Shown: one piece after another, positions 36,026 through 45,334 of the stretch
Position numbering within the stretch: position 1 is the first letter of the stretch
Layout: each line of letters opens with the position of its first letter
Assembly (NCBI RefSeq): GCF_002077135.1
Contig: NZ_LDOS01000001.1
Location: forward strand, 721,001 to 785,000
DNA from: Metallibacterium scheffleri
GTDB taxonomy: Bacteria; Pseudomonadota; Gammaproteobacteria; Xanthomonadales; Rhodanobacteraceae
Length of the DNA: 64,000 nt
Direction of reading: 5' to 3'
Notes under the pieces: generated by a model
Database searches by the model: none
What the model was told of the DNA's origin: nothing
What the model saw: the letters and a program-made list of their open reading frames with translations, nothing else
Program-made: the position numbers and the translations under genes

Positions 36026-36985
36026 TCAGGTCGCGCGCAGGATCAGTTCGACCGGGAGCGTTTCGGTTTGCGCCGGGCGCCCTTCGATCAGGTCCAGCAC
36101 TTTCTCGGCGAGCAACACGCCACCCGCCTGCCAGTCCTGGCGAACCGTGGAGATGTTGGGCAGGAACGTGGCGCCGAGGGGGGTGTCGTCATAACCCACG
36201 ATCGACACAGCTCGCGGCACGTCCACGCCGAGATCCTTGAGTGCGCTGATGGCGCCGAGCGCCAGCAGGTCGCTCGAGGCGAAAATGGCGTCGAATTTTG
36301 CTCCGCGCGCGACCAGTGAGCGCACCGCGTCGATGCCCGCCGCCATGGTGAAATCGTCGCGGCGCATCAGCAGCGGCTTGATTCCCATGCGGGCCAGGGC
36401 GTCGACGAATCCATTGAGACGGTCGAGAATTTCGGGGTGGCCGGGTGGCCCGACAAACACGGGATGCCGGCGTCCGATGCGCGCGAAATGCTCGGCGACC
36501 AGTTGTCCGCCCTGGCGGTTGTCGCTGCCGACCACGATGTGGCTGTCATGGTCAGCGGGGGCGCCCCAGACCACCATCGGCAGGCCCAGTTTGTCGAAGC
36601 GCCGCACGGCATCCTGGTGCACGCCCTGGCCCAGCAGGATCAAGCCATCCGCCGCGTGGATCGCGGTGGCATTGGCATCCTGCCGCGTGGTGAGCAGCAC
36701 GCTGTAGCCAGCCGTGGTCAGTGCCTGGGTGATGCCACCGAGCAGGTTGAGCGGGTAGGGATCGAGCATCGGGCGCGCGTCCGAGGGGCGCATCTCGACG
36801 ATGACGCCCACGGTGCGGCTGTGGCGCAAGCGCAGATTGCGCGCGCTGATATTGAGCTTGTAACCCTGTTCGCGCGCCAGGGTCTGGATGCGCTCGCGCG
36901 TGCGCGCATTCACCAGCGAGCTGTCGGCAAGGGCGCGTGAGACCGTGATCTTGGACGTGCCCGCCAGGCGGGCCAGATCGGCCAT
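36026..36985 (-). CDS. LacI-family transcriptional repressor of the sugar locus
   Basis: 319 residues from ATG 36985. The N-terminal helix-turn-helix and hinge are TMADLARLAGTSKITVSRALAD (recognition helix ITVSRAL), and the periplasmic-binding-like core carries GVIVEMRP, DGLILLGQG, VGSDNRQGGQLVAEH and a SIVGYDDTPLG strand. The start is uncertain: an extended frame continues upstream, and a TTG at 37042 (on the minus strand) would add about 18 residues with basic character. It is divergent from the GH65 operon, with the tandem operator between them, so it most likely represses that operon and possibly itself. The inducer is likely a sugar or sugar phosphate of that pathway. Confidence 0.88.
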   Translation of the reverse strand: MADLARLAGTSKITVSRALADSSLVNARTRERIQTLAREQGYKLNISARNLRLRHSRTVGVIVEMRPSDARPMLDPYPLNLLGGITQALTTAGYSVLLTTRQDANATAIHAADGLILLGQGVHQDAVRRFDKLGLPMVVWGAPADHDSHIVVGSDNRQGGQLVAEHFARIGRRHPVFVGPPGHPEILDRLNGFVDALARMGIKPLLMRRDDFTMAAGIDAVRSLVARGAKFDAIFASSDLLALGAISALKDLGVDVPRAVSIVGYDDTPLGATFLPNISTVRQDWQAGGVLLAEKVLDLIEGRPAQTETLPVELILRAT

Positions 36986-37225
36986 GGTCAGGGGGGCCGG
37001 AGGCTGCGCTTCGGCGCGTGGTGGGCGAATCCTGCTCAAGGGCGGGTCGCATCCGGCAACGACAGGTACGCCGGCGCGGTCGCGACGCGGCGGAAGTGAC
37101 GGGCGGCGATCATGCCTTGCAGTCTCCGGCGTGACAGGGCCAGCGTCAATGCTGATGTGGCCAACGCTGTCACGCCGCTGCCATACGCGGACTGTCATGC
37201 GTGGCAGGCGACCATGCTGCGGTGC
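36986..37225. other. Leader between LacI start and operator
   Basis: 240 bp between the chosen LacI ATG and the operator, part of a 321-bp gap without another gene. It probably holds the LacI promoter and perhaps extra N-terminal LacI codons. Read on the minus strand it stays open in the LacI frame, but the predicted peptide has no family similarity before about residue -20. No other signal was seen. Confidence 0.4.
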
Positions 37226-37255
37226 ATGATATCGATATCTTGATATCGATATCAT
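37226..37255. promoter_or_regulatory. Tandem LacI-type operator
   Basis: ATGATATCGATATC (37226-37239), two bases, and its exact inverse GATATCGATATCAT (37242-37255). It can be read as two adjacent copies of TGATATCGATATCA at 37227-37240 (one mismatch) and 37241-37254 (perfect), each centred on CG, the hallmark of LacI-family operators. It overlaps the -35 of the operon promoter, so a bound repressor would block RNA polymerase. No other copy was noticed in the window. Confidence 0.72.
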
Positions 37256-37268
37256 TTGGCTCTAGGCT
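37240..37268 (+). promoter_or_regulatory. Promoter of the GH65-TonB receptor operon
   Basis: TTGATA (37240-37245) and TAGGCT (37263-37268) with a 17-bp spacer. The -35 lies inside the tandem operator. Transcription would begin near 37275, giving a leader of about 30 bases before the ATG at 37307. A second view, that the region drives only the LacI gene, is less likely because of the spacing. Confidence 0.55.
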
Positions 37269-37306
37269 CGCCGCCCATCGGCGCTTGCCGGGGAGCAAAA
37301 GCAGCG

Positions 37307-40300
37307 ATGTCCGAGCACACCAGCGCGCAAGCGCCGCAGGCTGATGGCCACGATCCGTGGCAGCTGAGCTGGCGCGATGTGTCCAGCGCAGCCGCACCGC
37401 GGCTGCAAAGTCTGTGCGCGCTGGCCAATGGCGCGCTCGGCGTGCGCGCCGGCGCCGAGGAAGTTAGTGCCGAGAGTCCGCGCGTGTTTCTGGCCGGGGT
37501 CTGGGAGCGCACGCCGATTCGCTACCACGAGCGTTTCCCAGGCTTCGCGCGTCATACCGAGACCCGGCTGCCGGTTGCGGACGCCACCTCGATACGCGTT
37601 GAACTGGGGGCGGCCGTGCTGGGCGAAGACGGATGCCGATGCCTGTCGGAGGCACACACACTGGATTTGCGCACCGGCTGCTACCGGCGCAGCGCGTTGT
37701 GGCAAGCCGCGACTGGCGCACGCATCGAAATCAACGCCGAACGTTTGGTGCCGCTGGATGGACGCGCGGCACTGGTGTTGCGTTACCGCATACGCTCGCT
37801 CGATTACAGCGGTTCGCTGGTGGTGGAATCAGGCATCAGTCCCGCCGTCGCCGCGGCACCGCAGGGTGATGACCCGCGCATCGGCGCGGCGCTGGAAGGC
37901 GGATTGCAGTGGGCGGGTGGAGCGGCAGGTACCGAGCACGCCTGGTATGCGCAGCGCACCACGCATAGCGGCATCGCGGTGGTGTGCGTGCAGCGCCAGA
38001 ACTGGTCCGCAGCCGGCCCCTGCGAAGTGGCAGATCACGGCGCCGCGGGCGTGGCGCAGCGGGTGGGCGCGCAGTTGTCGGCGGGGCGGGAGGTGGTGCT
38101 CGAGAAGTACATCGCCTATGCGTGTTCGCCCGCCGACTCGACCCCGGATCTACCCGCATTGCGCGCACGTGCCGAGCGGGACAGCGCCGCCTTGGCCACC
38201 GCTGGCTTCGACACATTGTGCGAGCAGCAACACGCCTGGCTTGAACCATTTTGGGCGGCGCTGGACCTGCATGTTCCAGGGCAGACCGAGATCGAGCGCG
38301 CGCTGCGTTTCGGTTTGTTCCACGTGCAGCAAGCAGTGGCGCGCGATGGCAGCGGCAGCGCAGCAGCCAAGGGATTGAGCGGCGAAGGATACGAAGGGCA
38401 TTTCTTCTGGGATGCCGAGGTGTTCATGCTGCCTGCGCTGGTGCTGATCGCACCACAGCTCGCGCGCAGCATGCTGGTCTACCGCTACCGCACCCTGGAT
38501 CGCGCCCGTGCACATGCGCGCGAACTCGATCATGGCGAAGGCGCGCTGTACGCATGGCGCACGATCTCGGGCGCCGAGTGCTCGGCGTATTTTCCGGGCG
38601 GCTCGGCGCAGTACCACATCAATGCGGACATCGCCTGGGCGATCCGCGTGTACGTGGACGCCAGCGGTGACGAGGAGTTCATGCGCGATGCGGGCGCGGA
38701 AATGCTGCTGGAGACGGCGCGCATCTGGATGCAGATCGGCCATTTCAGCGCACGTCGCGGCGGCGCGTTCTGCATCCATGAAGTTACCGGGCCTGACGAG
38801 TACTCGGCGCTGGTCGACAACAATCACTACACCAACCGCATGGCACAGCGTCACCTGCGCGATGCCGCGGCGATCGCGGACTGGATGGCGGCGCGGCATC
38901 CGCAGGCGTGGGTGACGCTGCGTCAGCGCATCGGTCTGCGCGAGCAGGAACCGGCGCAATGGCGGCGTGCGGCAGACGCGATGCATTTGCCCGTGGATGC
39001 CGCGCTCGGCATCTACCCGCAGGACGATGGATTCCTCGATCGGCCGCGCTTGCCGGAAGCGCTGCTCAGCCACGGCGAAGGCCCGCTGCTGCTGCGTCTG
39101 CATCCGCTCACGATCTACCGCCACCAGGTCTGCAAACAGGCCGACACCGTGCTGGCGCTGGCTCTGGCAGGCGCCGAGGTCGACGCGGAATTGAAGCGGC
39201 GCACGCTGGAGTACTACGAGCAAGTCACCGTGCATGACTCGACGCTTTCCGCATCGAGCTTTGCCGTGCTTGCGGCCGCTGTCGGCCAGGTCGCCAAGGC
39301 CGAGCGCTATCTGATGGCGAGCCTGCGCGTCGATCTGGATGACTTGCATGGAAACACCGGACATGGCGTGCACCTCGCCGCCATGGCCGGGAGCTGGCTC
39401 GCGCTGAGCCAGGGCTTTGCCGGGTTGCGCGTGGAGCGCGATGCCATCGCCTTCGCGCCACGCTGTCCCGAGCACTGGCAGGGGTATCGTTTCGGCGTGC
39501 AATGGCGCGGCGCGCATCTGCGCCTGACTGTCGATCGCACCGGCGTGTCGTATGAGCTGGACGCGGGAGCAGGCACGCCACTGTTGTTGCGTCATTGCAG
39601 CGAGCTGCTGCAGGTCGAACCTGGCGCGTGCGTGCGCAGGGCATTGGCGGCCGCGCCGATGCTCGCGCCGGCGGTCGTGGTTGCGGCTGCTCGCACGGAT
39701 GCGCACTGCGCGGCCCTGATATTCGACCTCGATGGCGTGCTCGCGGATACCGCGTCGTTGCATCTTGCGGCCTGGCGCGAACTGGCTGACGAGCTTGGCC
39801 TGCCGTTCGATGCGACGCTCGCGGAGCGCTTGAAAGGCGTGGATCGGCGCGGTTCGCTGGAACTCGTGCTGGGCGCGCGCGCGCGCGAATTCAGCGAAGC
39901 GCAGAAGCAGACGCTGGCCGAGCGCAAGAACCAGCGCTACGTGCAGCAGATCGCGCAACTCGATGGCGGGGCGCTGCTGCCCGGAGCGCAGGCGACTCTG
40001 CTGGCTGCGCGCGCGGCGGGATTGAAACTGGCGCTGGCTTCGGCCAGCCGCAATGCGCCGCAGTTGCTGCGCAGCCTGGGTATCGCCGGGTACTTCGATT
40101 TCATCGCCGACCCGGTCCGCGCCGGCGCGGCCAAGCCGAGTCCGGCGATTTTTCTGGAGGCGGCCGCAGGACTCGGTGTCGCGCCACAGGCCTGCATCGG
40201 CATCGAGGATTCCGCGGCCGGCATCGCCGCCATCCGCGCCGCCGGGATGCGGTCGGTGGGCATCGGTTGCATGGCAGTGCTGGGGGCCGCCGATGTCGTG

Positions 40301-40426
40301 GTCGGATCCCTGGCTGAGTTGGATCTGGAGTCAATCCTGGCAAGGAAATGGCCGTCGAGTGGCCGCGCGCACGCGGCTCAACAACAACCTAAACACACAG
40401 GCAATCCGAGGGTGGAGGATTTATGA
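37307..40426 (+). CDS. GH65 disaccharide phosphorylase fused to beta-phosphoglucomutase
   Basis: 1039 residues from ATG 37307 (GGGAG about 11 bases upstream), no signal peptide. Residues about 20-775 are a glycoside hydrolase family 65 enzyme: beta-sandwich, then an (alpha/alpha)6 barrel with GHFFWDAEVFMLP (365-377), the general acid E498 in HEVTGPDEYS, and the phosphate-site-like VTVHDSTLSASS (641-652). Residues about 800-1025 are a HAD-type beta-phosphoglucomutase: nucleophile D807 and acid/base D809 in LIFDLDGVLADT, the substrate loop LKGVDRRGSLE, and SASRNAPQLL. GH65 phosphorylases cleave alpha-glucobioses (maltose, trehalose, kojibiose, nigerose) with phosphate, giving beta-glucose 1-phosphate, which the fused mutase turns into glucose 6-phosphate. 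Linkage specificity cannot be read here. Stop overlaps the receptor ATG (ATGA). Confidence 0.92.
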   Translation: MSEHTSAQAPQADGHDPWQLSWRDVSSAAAPRLQSLCALANGALGVRAGAEEVSAESPRVFLAGVWERTPIRYHERFPGFARHTETRLPVADATSIRVELGAAVLGEDGCRCLSEAHTLDLRTGCYRRSALWQAATGARIEINAERLVPLDGRAALVLRYRIRSLDYSGSLVVESGISPAVAAAPQGDDPRIGAALEGGLQWAGGAAGTEHAWYAQRTTHSGIAVVCVQRQNWSAAGPCEVADHGAAGVAQRVGAQLSAGREVVLEKYIAYACSPADSTPDLPALRARAERDSAALATAGFDTLCEQQHAWLEPFWAALDLHVPGQTEIERALRFGLFHVQQAVARDGSGSAAAKGLSGEGYEGHFFWDAEVFMLPALVLIAPQLARSMLVYRYRTLDRARAHARELDHGEGALYAWRTISGAECSAYFPGGSAQYHINADIAWAIRVYVDASGDEEFMRDAGAEMLLETARIWMQIGHFSARRGGAFCIHEVTGPDEYSALVDNNHYTNRMAQRHLRDAAAIADWMAARHPQAWVTLRQRIGLREQEPAQWRRAADAMHLPVDAALGIYPQDDGFLDRPRLPEALLSHGEGPLLLRLHPLTIYRHQVCKQADTVLALALAGAEVDAELKRRTLEYYEQVTVHDSTLSASSFAVLAAAVGQVAKAERYLMASLRVDLDDLHGNTGHGVHLAAMAGSWLALSQGFAGLRVERDAIAFAPRCPEHWQGYRFGVQWRGAHLRLTVDRTGVSYELDAGAGTPLLLRHCSELLQVEPGACVRRALAAAPMLAPAVVVAAARTDAHCAALIFDLDGVLADTASLHLAAWRELADELGLPFDATLAERLKGVDRRGSLELVLGARAREFSEAQKQTLAERKNQRYVQQIAQLDGGALLPGAQATLLAARAAGLKLALASASRNAPQLLRSLGIAGYFDFIADPVRAGAAKPSPAIFLEAAAGLGVAPQACIGIEDSAAGIAAIRAAGMRSVGIGCMAVLGAADVVVGSLAELDLESILARKWPSSGRAHAAQQQPKHTGNPRVEDL

Positions 40427-42918
40427 AACGCACACGCACGAACCGAGCGGTACTGGCACTCGCCATTGCGACGGCGCTGGCCACATTCACGGTCCAGGCA
40501 CAGGACGCAACGACACCGGCAGCGCCAGGCAAATCAACGGAGCCGGTACCCGAGCACGTCAAGACATTGCAGCAGGTCGTGGTCACTGGCGCGCCGACCT
40601 ACATGGGCGTGAAGAAAATCGATGCCAGTTTCGAAGTGACCGCGCTGTCGCTGAAGGACATCAAGAACATCATGCCTTCGAGTTCCGCGGATTTGCTCAA
40701 AGTGGTTCCGGGCATCTGGCCGGAGAGCAGCGGCGGCGAAACCGGCCCCAACATCGACGTCGCCGGATTTCCCGGCGGTGGCGATGCGCCCTATGTCACG
40801 TTCGAACTGAACGGCTCGCCGATCTATCCCGTGCCGACGCTGTCGTTCATGGACAACTCGTCGATGTTCAGACTGGACGACACCATCTCTGGCGTGGAAG
40901 TGCTGCAGGGAGGGCCTTCGGTCATTTTCGGCAGCGGCCAGATCGGTGCGGTTGCGAACTTCACCTTGCGCCAAGGCACGCCGCAGACCGAGGGCGCGAT
41001 CGGCTACACGATCGGAACCCACGGCTACTACCGCTATGACGGCTTCATGAGCGGCGAAATCAGCCCTGGCTGGTTTTACAGTGTCGGCGGTTTTTACCGC
41101 ACGGACAGTGGCATACGCGACCCGCAATTTCCCGCGAACCAGGGCGGGCAACTGACCGCGACGCTGACCCATGATCTGCGCCATGGCAGCGTGATGTTCT
41201 ATGCACGCGACCTGAGTGACAAGAATCTGTTCATCACGGATGTTCCGCTGATTGTCAGCCCGAATGGACAAAATCTGTCCGGCTTTCCTGGGTTCCCGGC
41301 CTTGACCGGGACATTCGCCAGCAACGCGCTGCGCATGGCCAACATCCAGGTCACGCCAGGCAATCCCCCGGGCACCATCAATGCCGATCTTGCCAATGGC
41401 CGCGGTGCGCATGTGCGCATGTTCGGATCCAACCTGAATCTGTATTTCGACAACGGCTGGACTTTCAGCAACGTGTTCAATGTCACCGATGGACACATGC
41501 CGACCAATGCCTTGTTCAACAACCTCTCGCCGGAAACGATGAGCAGTTTCACGGCCAGCGAAATCGCCAGCGCGAATGCCGATCCCGCGGTGGTGGCGGC
41601 CGGCGGACTTGCCACCAGCGGCACGGCCACGTATGTCAATGGTGGCGGTGCCGTGAACCCCAATCAGGCGGTCGCTTCACTCGGTTTCTGGATCGTGGAT
41701 AACCGGATCCAGTCGTTCAGCGATGAGGCGCGTTTGACCAAGCGCCTGTTCGAGGGCAATCACCTGACCTTCGGTACCTATTTCGCGAGTTACACGGCGA
41801 ATGATACGTGGTACCTCGGCAACAACATGCTGATGACCGCGACGAACAATGCCCAGCCGATCAATCTGACACTGAACAACGGGGCCCAGGTCACGCGCAA
41901 TGGTTTCATCAGCGGTCCGTTCTACTCGCTGATCGATTCCTTCAGCGGACGCAATGCCGCCGGCTATTTGTATGATCAGTGGCAGACGGGGCGCTGGCTG
42001 TTCGACGGCGGCGTGCGCATCGAAAACGAGAGTCTCAACGGTTCCGTGTCGAATGATTCGACGGTCAACCTCGATGGCAATCCGCTGACGCTGTACAACA
42101 ACAGCACCGCGGTCGCCAACGGCACCTACACCCCGGAAAATTTCAACACCACGCGCGGCTCCTGGACCCTGGGCGCGAACTACAAGATCACCCCGGACAT
42201 GAGCGCTTATGTACGCGTCGATCAGGGCGTGCACTTCCCGAGCTTCGACGATTTGCGCAATGGCACGCCATCCGTGCAGAAAGTCAAGAATCTGGAAGTC
42301 GGGTTTCGTGCCGAGAAGGACGGCTGGTATGGCAGCGTGACCGCCTATCGCAGAATTTTCACCGGCGTGCCTTATTCGATCATCATGTCGGACGGCAGCA
42401 TTTTCAATACGGTGTATGGTTCCAGCGGACACGGCGTCAACTTCGAGGTGCGCTGGCGTCCGCTTGAACACCTCACGCTGGCGCTGGTCGGCGACTGGGA
42501 CGACAGCCGCTACACGCATTACGCGGCACCGGCCAGCCCGGGACAGAGCGCGTACAACTACAACGGCAACATGCTGATCCGCCAGCCGCGCTGGCAGGCG
42601 CGCTTCACGCCCAGCTATTTGATACCGACGAGCTGGGGTGATGTGCAACTGTTTGCCGCTTACAGCAGCATCAGTTACGCCTATTCGGATATCGCCAATT
42701 CCCAGCTGCTGCCGTCGTACTACACGCTGGATGCAGGCGCCGTCGCCAGGGTCGGCAAGCATCTCGTATTTCGCCTGCAGGGCAGCAATCTCACCAACCA
42801 GATCGGTCTGACCGAGGGCAATGCCCGCATATTGACCTCGGGCATCTTGAATGGAGTGGAGATGGCGCGCCCGATTTTCGGTCGTGAAGTGCGGTTCCAG
42901 GTCGAATACAAGCTCTGA
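40423..42918 (+). CDS. TonB-dependent outer-membrane receptor
   Basis: 831 residues from ATG 40423, preceded by GGTGGAGG and overlapping the previous stop. Signal peptide about 1-27 (ending TVQA), a TonB-box-like LQQVVVTG near residues 48-55, plug domain to about 190 (SSADLLKVVPGI, GVEVLQGGPSVIFGSGQIGAVANF), then a 22-strand-type barrel. The protein ends VRFQVEYKL, close to the aromatic end used for barrel assembly. Its setting among glycosidase genes suggests uptake of an oligosaccharide or glycoside with TonB energy. Its codon use looks less G+C-biased than that of neighbours. Confidence 0.93.
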   Translation: MKRTRTNRAVLALAIATALATFTVQAQDATTPAAPGKSTEPVPEHVKTLQQVVVTGAPTYMGVKKIDASFEVTALSLKDIKNIMPSSSADLLKVVPGIWPESSGGETGPNIDVAGFPGGGDAPYVTFELNGSPIYPVPTLSFMDNSSMFRLDDTISGVEVLQGGPSVIFGSGQIGAVANFTLRQGTPQTEGAIGYTIGTHGYYRYDGFMSGEISPGWFYSVGGFYRTDSGIRDPQFPANQGGQLTATLTHDLRHGSVMFYARDLSDKNLFITDVPLIVSPNGQNLSGFPGFPALTGTFASNALRMANIQVTPGNPPGTINADLANGRGAHVRMFGSNLNLYFDNGWTFSNVFNVTDGHMPTNALFNNLSPETMSSFTASEIASANADPAVVAAGGLATSGTATYVNGGGAVNPNQAVASLGFWIVDNRIQSFSDEARLTKRLFEGNHLTFGTYFASYTANDTWYLGNNMLMTATNNAQPINLTLNNGAQVTRNGFISGPFYSLIDSFSGRNAAGYLYDQWQTGRWLFDGGVRIENESLNGSVSNDSTVNLDGNPLTLYNNSTAVANGTYTPENFNTTRGSWTLGANYKITPDMSAYVRVDQGVHFPSFDDLRNGTPSVQKVKNLEVGFRAEKDGWYGSVTAYRRIFTGVPYSIIMSDGSIFNTVYGSSGHGVNFEVRWRPLEHLTLALVGDWDDSRYTHYAAPASPGQSAYNYNGNMLIRQPRWQARFTPSYLIPTSWGDVQLFAAYSSISYAYSDIANSQLLPSYYTLDAGAVARVGKHLVFRLQGSNLTNQIGLTEGNARILTSGILNGVEMARPIFGREVRFQVEYKL

Positions 42919-42938
42919 TGGCAATGCGGCGCGGGTCG

Positions 42939-42955
42939 CGTGGCGCAACGCCACG
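42939..42955. promoter_or_regulatory. Intercistronic hairpin after the receptor gene
   Basis: CGTGGCG-CAA-CGCCACG is a perfect 7-bp stem with a 3-base loop, in the 121 bp between receptor and GH65 genes. It has no T-tract, so it may stabilise the upstream mRNA, or lower expression of downstream genes, rather than end transcription. Confidence 0.4.
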
Positions 42956-43039
42956 TGGCTCGCGCCGCGCCGATTCCCATGGCCGGCGGTGGCGGCCACC
43001 CGTTGCGTCGGATGCCGTCGATCCGTCCTCGTCCAGGTG

Positions 43040-45334
43040 ATGCAGTCCTTGAGTGCGCGCATGCAGGCTCGTCTTCTTTTCCGGCAGGTGTTCCTGGTCC
43101 TGGGCCTTGGACTGGCACCATGGATCGTGCGCGCCACGCCCGCGGATTTCGAGCTGGTCGCGACGCCGGCCGATCTCGCCGCGTACTTTCCCACTTATCT
43201 CGCCAATGGCTACTTCACGACCATGAGCTCGCGGCGCGGCACCCGCGCCACGCACGCGTTCATGGTCGCGCTCATGGACTACACGCCTGGTGACGTATCG
43301 CGTCCCGCGCTGATTCCCGGCTGGAGTGGCATCGACTATTTTGATGGGAACGCGTGGCTCAATCGCGTGTCGCTGACGCCGGCTGCGTTCCGTGATTACC
43401 GCCAGGTGCTGGACATGCATGCCGGCACGCTCACCACGCGTTATCGCTGGGTGAACGGTGATCGCGGCAGCGACATTCTCGTGTCGACCTTCGTCAGCCA
43501 GGCCGATCCGCATCTCGCGGCCACTCGTCTCACGCTGACGCCGCGGTTCAGCGGTGCCGTGCGTCTCGAATTCTCGCTGCGACTATGGCCGCCGCCGGCG
43601 TATCGTTTCGCGCTGGCGCGCCTGACGCTGGCGCAAATGCAGGCCGCCGTCGCCGCATCGGGCCAGTCCTTGCATGCCGTGGCGCCCGCGACCGCCGACC
43701 GCGCGCCGATCTGGTATCCGGGACAGACCGTGATCGATGCGTCGGGCGGCAGCGCCAGACGGCGCATGCTGTGGGTACGCGGCCACGCGCGCCACGGGCT
43801 CGCCATGGCCGAGGCGGTGGCCGTGCGCTTCGGATTGCCGCCGGGCACGCCGCCTCCGGTCACGCGGCTGGTCAGGACTCCGCACCGGCTGGTGCTCGAG
43901 ATGCGTCTCGAGGTGCGCAAGGGCGAGACTTACACGTTCGACAAATTCGTCACCGCTTCGCGTGCCGGTTGGGGGGGCGGTGCGCGGACCGATGCAGCCC
44001 TCGTCCGTGCAGCACGGCGCAAGGGTTTCATCGTGCTGCACGACCAGCACGTGGCGGCATGGCATCGCCTGTGGCGCCCGGACATCGTGATCAGCGGCGA
44101 TCCGCCGATGCAGCGTGCCGTGCATGCCGATCTGTTTTACCTGCTGGAAAACTCGACCGCCGACACCGCGTGGCCGATGGCGGCTTGTGGTTTCAGTCCC
44201 AATTATCTCGGACACGTCTTCTGGGACAACGATTCATGGGACTTCCCGGCCTTGCTGCTGCTGCATCCACGGCGAGCAAAGTCGCTGGTGATGTTCCGCT
44301 ATCGGACGCTGGGCGCGGCCAAGGCGCGTGCCAAGGCGAGCGGTTTCCGCGGTGCGATGTATCCGTGGGAGGCCGATCCCGAATACGGCACCGATCAGAC
44401 CCCGCGCTTTGCCTGGCGCAATGCAGCGCGCGAGATCCACGTCAACGCCGATGTCGCGATCGCGCAGTGGCAGTACTACCTGGCGACCGGTGACAAGACC
44501 TGGCTGCGCCATTACGGCTGGCCGGTGATCCGCGCCGTGGCCCGATTCTGGGTTAGCCGGGTGACCTATGACACAGCCGCGCACCGCTACGAGATCCTGC
44601 ATGTGGTCTCGCCCGACGAGGATTACGACGATGTCGACAACGACACGTTCACGAATGCGGTGGCGCGCAAGGCGCTCAGAATCGCAGGGCAAGCCGCGCA
44701 CGTGCTGGGGCTGGCTCCTGATCCACGCTGGGCGCGTATCGCCGCGGGGCTTTATCTGCCGTATTCGCGGCAACAGAATCGTTATCTCGACTTTGGCGCG
44801 GGCGTCGCGCATGACCGCAAGACCTGGATGGGCAGCACCCTGGCCTGGCTCGCCTATCCTCCGCTGGACCTGCACATGAGCGAGACCGTTCGGCGCAACG
44901 ACTTCGATTTTGCCTTGCACGCGCTCAGAACCAACGGTGATGACCCCAACGACATGCTGATGGTCATGCTGTCGGTCAATGCCGCCACGCTGGGCGATGC
45001 GCCAGCGGCTTATCACTGGCTGCAGCGCAGCGTGGTTGGCTTCGACAAGCCGCCATTCGACGTGCGCAGCGAAACAGCGACCAACGACACGGGCTATCTG
45101 CTGTCCGCTTCCGGCGGCTTCGTGCAGAACTTCATCTACGGCTTCAGCGGCCTGCGTGTCGAAGGCACGGGCGTCGAGGCGGTCTATCCGCCGGTTTTGC
45201 CGCCGGTCTGGCGCGCGCTCACCTTGCGCGACATCGCGATACGCGGCAAGCGTTATGACATCACGATCACCCGCGATGCGGCGGGTGTCGCGCAACTGCA
45301 GCGAACTCGCCTGGAGCATGTGGATGATCGGTGA
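43040..45334 (+). CDS. Exported glycoside hydrolase family 65 protein (ATH1/PGGHG-like)
   Basis: 764 residues from ATG 43040; ATG 43061 is an alternative with slightly better spacing. A signal peptide covers about 8-32 (LLFRQVFLVLGLGLAPWIVRA). GH65 features: beta-sandwich to about 330, then the barrel with YLGHVFWDNDSWDFPALLLL (389-408), NADVAIAQWQYY, and the general acid E527 in HVVSPDEDYDDVDND. It lacks the phosphorylase-type HDS(T/S)LS motif; instead it ends like acid trehalase and protein-glucosylgalactosyl-hydroxylysine glucosidase (ETATNDTGYLL, GGFVQNFIYGFSGLRV). Hydrolysis of an alpha-glucoside in the periplasm is inferred; trehalose, kojibiose and others are possible. Overlaps the MFS gene by 11 bp. 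Confidence 0.87.
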   Translation: MQSLSARMQARLLFRQVFLVLGLGLAPWIVRATPADFELVATPADLAAYFPTYLANGYFTTMSSRRGTRATHAFMVALMDYTPGDVSRPALIPGWSGIDYFDGNAWLNRVSLTPAAFRDYRQVLDMHAGTLTTRYRWVNGDRGSDILVSTFVSQADPHLAATRLTLTPRFSGAVRLEFSLRLWPPPAYRFALARLTLAQMQAAVAASGQSLHAVAPATADRAPIWYPGQTVIDASGGSARRRMLWVRGHARHGLAMAEAVAVRFGLPPGTPPPVTRLVRTPHRLVLEMRLEVRKGETYTFDKFVTASRAGWGGGARTDAALVRAARRKGFIVLHDQHVAAWHRLWRPDIVISGDPPMQRAVHADLFYLLENSTADTAWPMAACGFSPNYLGHVFWDNDSWDFPALLLLHPRRAKSLVMFRYRTLGAAKARAKASGFRGAMYPWEADPEYGTDQTPRFAWRNAAREIHVNADVAIAQWQYYLATGDKTWLRHYGWPVIRAVARFWVSRVTYDTAAHRYEILHVVSPDEDYDDVDNDTFTNAVARKALRIAGQAAHVLGLAPDPRWARIAAGLYLPYSRQQNRYLDFGAGVAHDRKTWMGSTLAWLAYPPLDLHMSETVRRNDFDFALHALRTNGDDPNDMLMVMLSVNAATLGDAPAAYHWLQRSVVGFDKPPFDVRSETATNDTGYLLSASGGFVQNFIYGFSGLRVEGTGVEAVYPPVLPPVWRALTLRDIAIRGKRYDITITRDAAGVAQLQRTRLEHVDDR

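Noticed and set aside
36986..37255. An N-terminal extension of the LacI protein starting at 37255
   Set aside because: This ATG lies inside the tandem operator, and the first about 60 residues lack similarity to LacI proteins. A start at 36985 or a nearby alternative is more likely.
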